Positions 61,531 to 64,000 of a DNA stretch of 64,000 nucleotides are shown here, piece by piece. Location: NCBI RefSeq assembly GCF_029227915.1, contig NC_079887.1, forward strand, positions 992,001 through 1,056,000, read 5' to 3'. This DNA comes from Hydractinia symbiolongicarpus. Its lineage: Eukaryota > Cnidaria > Hydrozoa > Anthoathecata > Hydractiniidae. The notes beneath the pieces were generated by a model. It saw only the letters and a program-made list of their open reading frames with translations. It ran no database searches and was not told the origin of the DNA. Positions within the stretch are counted from its first letter, which is position 1. Every line of letters starts with the position of its first letter. The translations under genes and the position numbers were made by a program.

Positions 61531-64000
61531 AACGATTTTTTAAATTACTTTTTCACCACTAAAACGCATGAGACTTGTAGTTTTTAAAAATGTTTTCATT
61601 TTTGATGAGACGCTTAATGAAAGAGGTTTAATCGCCGGCAAACGAAATCCCGCGTTTTCCCGTAAATCCGGGGCTTGGCTCGTATAGTCGAATGTATACA
61701 AAGAAAGTACCCAGGGAGTAAACTTATTTCCCGAACGATTTTTTAAATTTTTTTTTCACCACTAAAACGCATGAGACTTGTAGTTTTCAAAAATGTTTTC
61801 ATTTTTGATGAGACGCTTAATGAAAGAGGTTTAATCGCCGGAAAACGAAAACCCGCGATTTCCCGTAAATCCCGGGCTTGGCCCGTATAGTCGAATGTAT
61901 ACAAAGAAAATACCCTGTGAGTTAACTCATTTCCAGAACGATTTTTTAAATTATTTTTTCACCACTAAAACGCATCAGACTTGTAGTTTTTAAAAATGTT
62001 TTCATTTTTGATGAGACGCTGAATAAAAGAAGTTTAATCGCCGGCAAACGAAAACCCGCGATTTCCCGTAAATCTCGGCTTGGCCCGTATAGTCAAAAGT
62101 ATACAAAAAAAGTACCCAGGGAGTAAACTCATTTCCCGAACGATTTTTTAAATTATTTTTTCACCACTAAAACGCATGAGACTTGTAGTTTTCAAAAATG
62201 TTTTAATTCTTGATGAGACGCTGAATAAAAGAAGTTTAATCGCCGGCAAACGAAAACCCGCGATTTCCCGTAAATCCCGGCTTGGCCCGTATAGTCAAAA
62301 GTATACAAAGAAAGTACCCAGGGAGTAAACTCATTTCTTGAACGATTTCTTAAATGATTTTTCACCACTAAAACGCATGAGACTTGTAGTTTTTAAAAAT
62401 GTTTTCATTTTTGATGAGACGCTTTATGAAAGAGTTTTAATCGCCGGCAAACGAAAACCCGCGATTTCCCGTAAATCTCGGCTTGGCCCGTATAGTCAAA
62501 AGTATACAAAAAAAGTACCCAGGGAGTAAACTCATTTCCCGAACGATTTTTTAAATTTTTTTTTCACCACTAAAACGCATGAGACTTGTAGTTTTCAAAA
62601 ATGTTTTCATTTTTGATGAGACGCTTAATGAAAGAGGTTTAATCGCCGGAAAACGAAAACCTGCGATTTCCCTAAATCCCGGACTCGGCCCGTATAGTCA
62701 AAAGTATACAAAGAAAGTGTTCAGGGAGTAAACTCATTTCTTGAACGATTTTTTAAATTACTTTTTCACCACTAAAACGCATGAGACTTGTAGTTTTTAA
62801 AAAATGTTTTCATTTTTGATGAGACGCTTAATGAAAGAGGTTTAATCGCCGGCAAACCAAATCCCGCGTTTTCCCGTAAATCCGGGGCTTGGCTCGTATA
62901 GTCGAATGTATACAAAGAAAGTACCCAGGGAGTAAACTTATTTCCCGAACGATTTTTTAAATATTTTTTTCACCACTAAAACGCATGAGACTTGTAGTTT
63001 TCAAAAATGTTTTCATTTTTGATGAGACGCTTAATGAAAGAGGTTTAATCGCCGGAAAACGAAAACCCGCGATTTCCCGTAAATCCGGGGCTTGGCCCGT
63101 ATAGTCGAATGTATACAAAGAAAGTACCCTGTGAGTTAACTCATTTCCAGAACGATTTTTTAAATTATTTTTTCACCACTAAAACGCATCAGACTTGTAG
63201 TTTTTAAAAATGTTTTCATTTTTGATGAGACGCTTAATGAAAGAGGTTTAATCGCCGGAAAACGAAAACCTGCGATTTCCCTAAATCCCGGACTCGGCGC
63301 GTATAGTCAAAAGTATACAAAGAAAGTGTTCAGGGAGTAAACTCATTTCTTGAACGATTTTTTAAATTACTTTTTCACCACTAAAACGCATGAGACTTGT
63401 AGTTTTTAAAAAATGTTTTCATTTTTGATGAGACGCTTAATGAAAGAGGTTTAATCGCCGGCAAACCAAATCCTGCGTTTTCCCGTAAATCCGGGGCTTG
63501 GCTCGTATAGTCGAATGTATACAAAGAAAGTACCCAGGGAGTAAACTTATTTCCCGAACGATTTTTTAAATTTTTTTTTCACCACTAAAACGCATGAGAC
63601 TTGTAGTTTTCAAAAATGTTTTCATTTTTGATGAGACGCTTAATGAAAGAGGTTTAATCGCCGGAAAACGAAAACCCGCGATTTCCCGTAAATCCCGGGC
63701 TTGGCCCGTATAGTCGAATGTATACAAAGAAAGTACCCTGTGAGTTAACTCATTTCCAGAACGATTTTTTAAATTATTTTTTCACCACTAAAACGCATCA
63801 GACTTGTAGTTTTTAAAAATGTTTTCATTTTTGATGAGACGCTGAATAAAAGAAGTTTAATCGCCGGCAAACGAAAACCCGCGATTTCCCGTAAATCTCG
63901 GCTTGGCCCGTATAGTCAAAAGTATACAAAAAAAGTACCCAGGGAGTAAACTCATTTCCCGAACGATTTTTTAAATTATTTTTTCACCACTAAAACGCAT
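61531..64000 (+). repeat. Q-R-S 3-mer and 6-mer HOR at the right edge
   Basis: Q-R-S at 61531 is followed by three other units, then Q-R-S at 62744 and again at 63353. The AAAGTGTTCAGGG tail precedes Q at 61504, 62717 and 63326 (spacings 1213 and 609 bp). The window closes 39 bp into the next monomer at 63962, so the array continues beyond it. Confidence 0.88.
63760..63961 (+). repeat. Monomer type S exemplar (CGCATCAGACTTG type)
   Basis: This 202-bp unit follows GTGAGTTAACTCATTTCCAG, where TTAAC replaces TAAAC, and carries CGCATCAGACTTG. It occurs near 59919, 60522, 61936, 63151 and 63760 as the third member of Q-R-S. CATCAG also occurs at 35.06 and 37.09 kb in the 10-mer, so that base change alone is not specific to this end. 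Confidence 0.78.

Larger units (their letters stand above)
1..64000 (+). repeat. Satellite array, 202-203 bp monomer, about 316 head-to-tail copies
   Basis: Seen: the same unit recurs without interruption from the first to the last base, always in one orientation. Anchoring on AACGA after TCATTTCC(A/C)G gives starts at 201, 403, 606, 808, 1011, 1213 and 1416, and the same spacing persists to 63353, 63557, 63760 and 63962. Almost every interval measured is 202 or 203 bp; exceptions are a 158-bp unit at 40902 and a 204-bp unit at 63353. No unique flank, transposon or gene interrupts it, so every stretch between the HOR blocks listed below is also monomers. Known: long satellites with multi-monomer periods are typical of eukaryotic centromeres and pericentromeres. 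Inferred: this is an internal slice of a larger array. I do not recognise the monomer family. Confidence 0.98.

Noticed and set aside
1-64000. CRISPR array
   Set aside because: The repeat unit is 202-203 bp with no unique spacers; the entire unit is repeated with substitutions. CRISPR repeats are short and separated by unrelated spacers.
1-64000. Tandem non-coding RNA genes (tRNA, 5S rRNA or RNA polymerase III units)
   Set aside because: I saw no B-box-like GGTTCGANNCC and no recognisable 5S or tRNA fold. T-runs of four or more occur throughout the left half and would end a polymerase III transcript within one unit.
1-64000. Transposable element or gene hidden between HOR blocks
   Set aside because: Monomer anchors continue at 202-203 bp through every block boundary that I checked, so there is no room for foreign sequence.
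1-64000. Species identification from the satellite
   Set aside because: I do not recognise the monomer. Composition and CpG content fit many invertebrates and other eukaryotes, so naming a group would be a guess.

Overview
The whole 64 kb window is one uninterrupted, head-to-tail satellite DNA array. The unit is 202-203 bp, about 316 copies fit in the window, and all lie in the same orientation. I found no protein gene, tRNA, rRNA, transposon, CRISPR array or unique flanking sequence. Both ends of the window fall inside the repeat, so the true array is longer. Long satellites with layered higher-order repeats (HORs) are typical of eukaryotic centromeric or pericentromeric heterochromatin. A hand-built consensus monomer of 203 bp is about 37% GC, with a left half near 25% GC and a right half near 50% GC. 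It carries 12 CpGs where about 7 are expected, so CpG is not depleted. That argues against long-term heavy germline CpG methylation of this locus. I do not recognise the monomer and cannot name the species.

I number monomers from the AACGA that follows TCATTTCC(A/C)G. Letters for monomer types (A-F, H-S, V) are my own labels, based on diagnostic bases. The types are arranged into many local HORs of different sizes: 6-mer (1-2427), 4-mer (4658-7084), 5-mer (7489-9508), a mosaic (9711-14371), 6-mer then 8-mer (14372-18822), 6-mer and 3-mer (18823-21659), 10-mer (21660-23683), a 16-mer of 3,239 bp (23076-29553, with a third partial copy at 31583-34340), a 10-mer (34824-38876), a complex 5-/9-/10-mer region (38877-53221), a 7-mer (53222-56061), and a right-end zone (56.6-64 kb) with its own Q/R/S/V types in 4-, 5- and 3-mers.

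A second scale of structure sits on top. A block of about 6.1 kb at about 38.97-45.11 kb recurs at about 47.23-54.23 kb. The two copies differ by a 45-bp deletion, a 610-bp three-monomer tandem duplication and one extra whole monomer. Their offset steps 8264, 8309, 8919, 9121 bp accordingly.

Nothing here works as a set of genes. Short open frames of 61-111 codons occur on both strands because the monomer happens to be open, but 202/203-bp units shift the frame at every junction. The plausible roles are structural (centromere or heterochromatin, nucleosome phasing) or as a template for satellite transcripts. Sequence elements that could matter are a 9-bp-arm dyad with a TTTT loop, four CCCG blocks spaced about 10 bp apart, a GC hairpin, and an AATAAA hexamer in most monomers.
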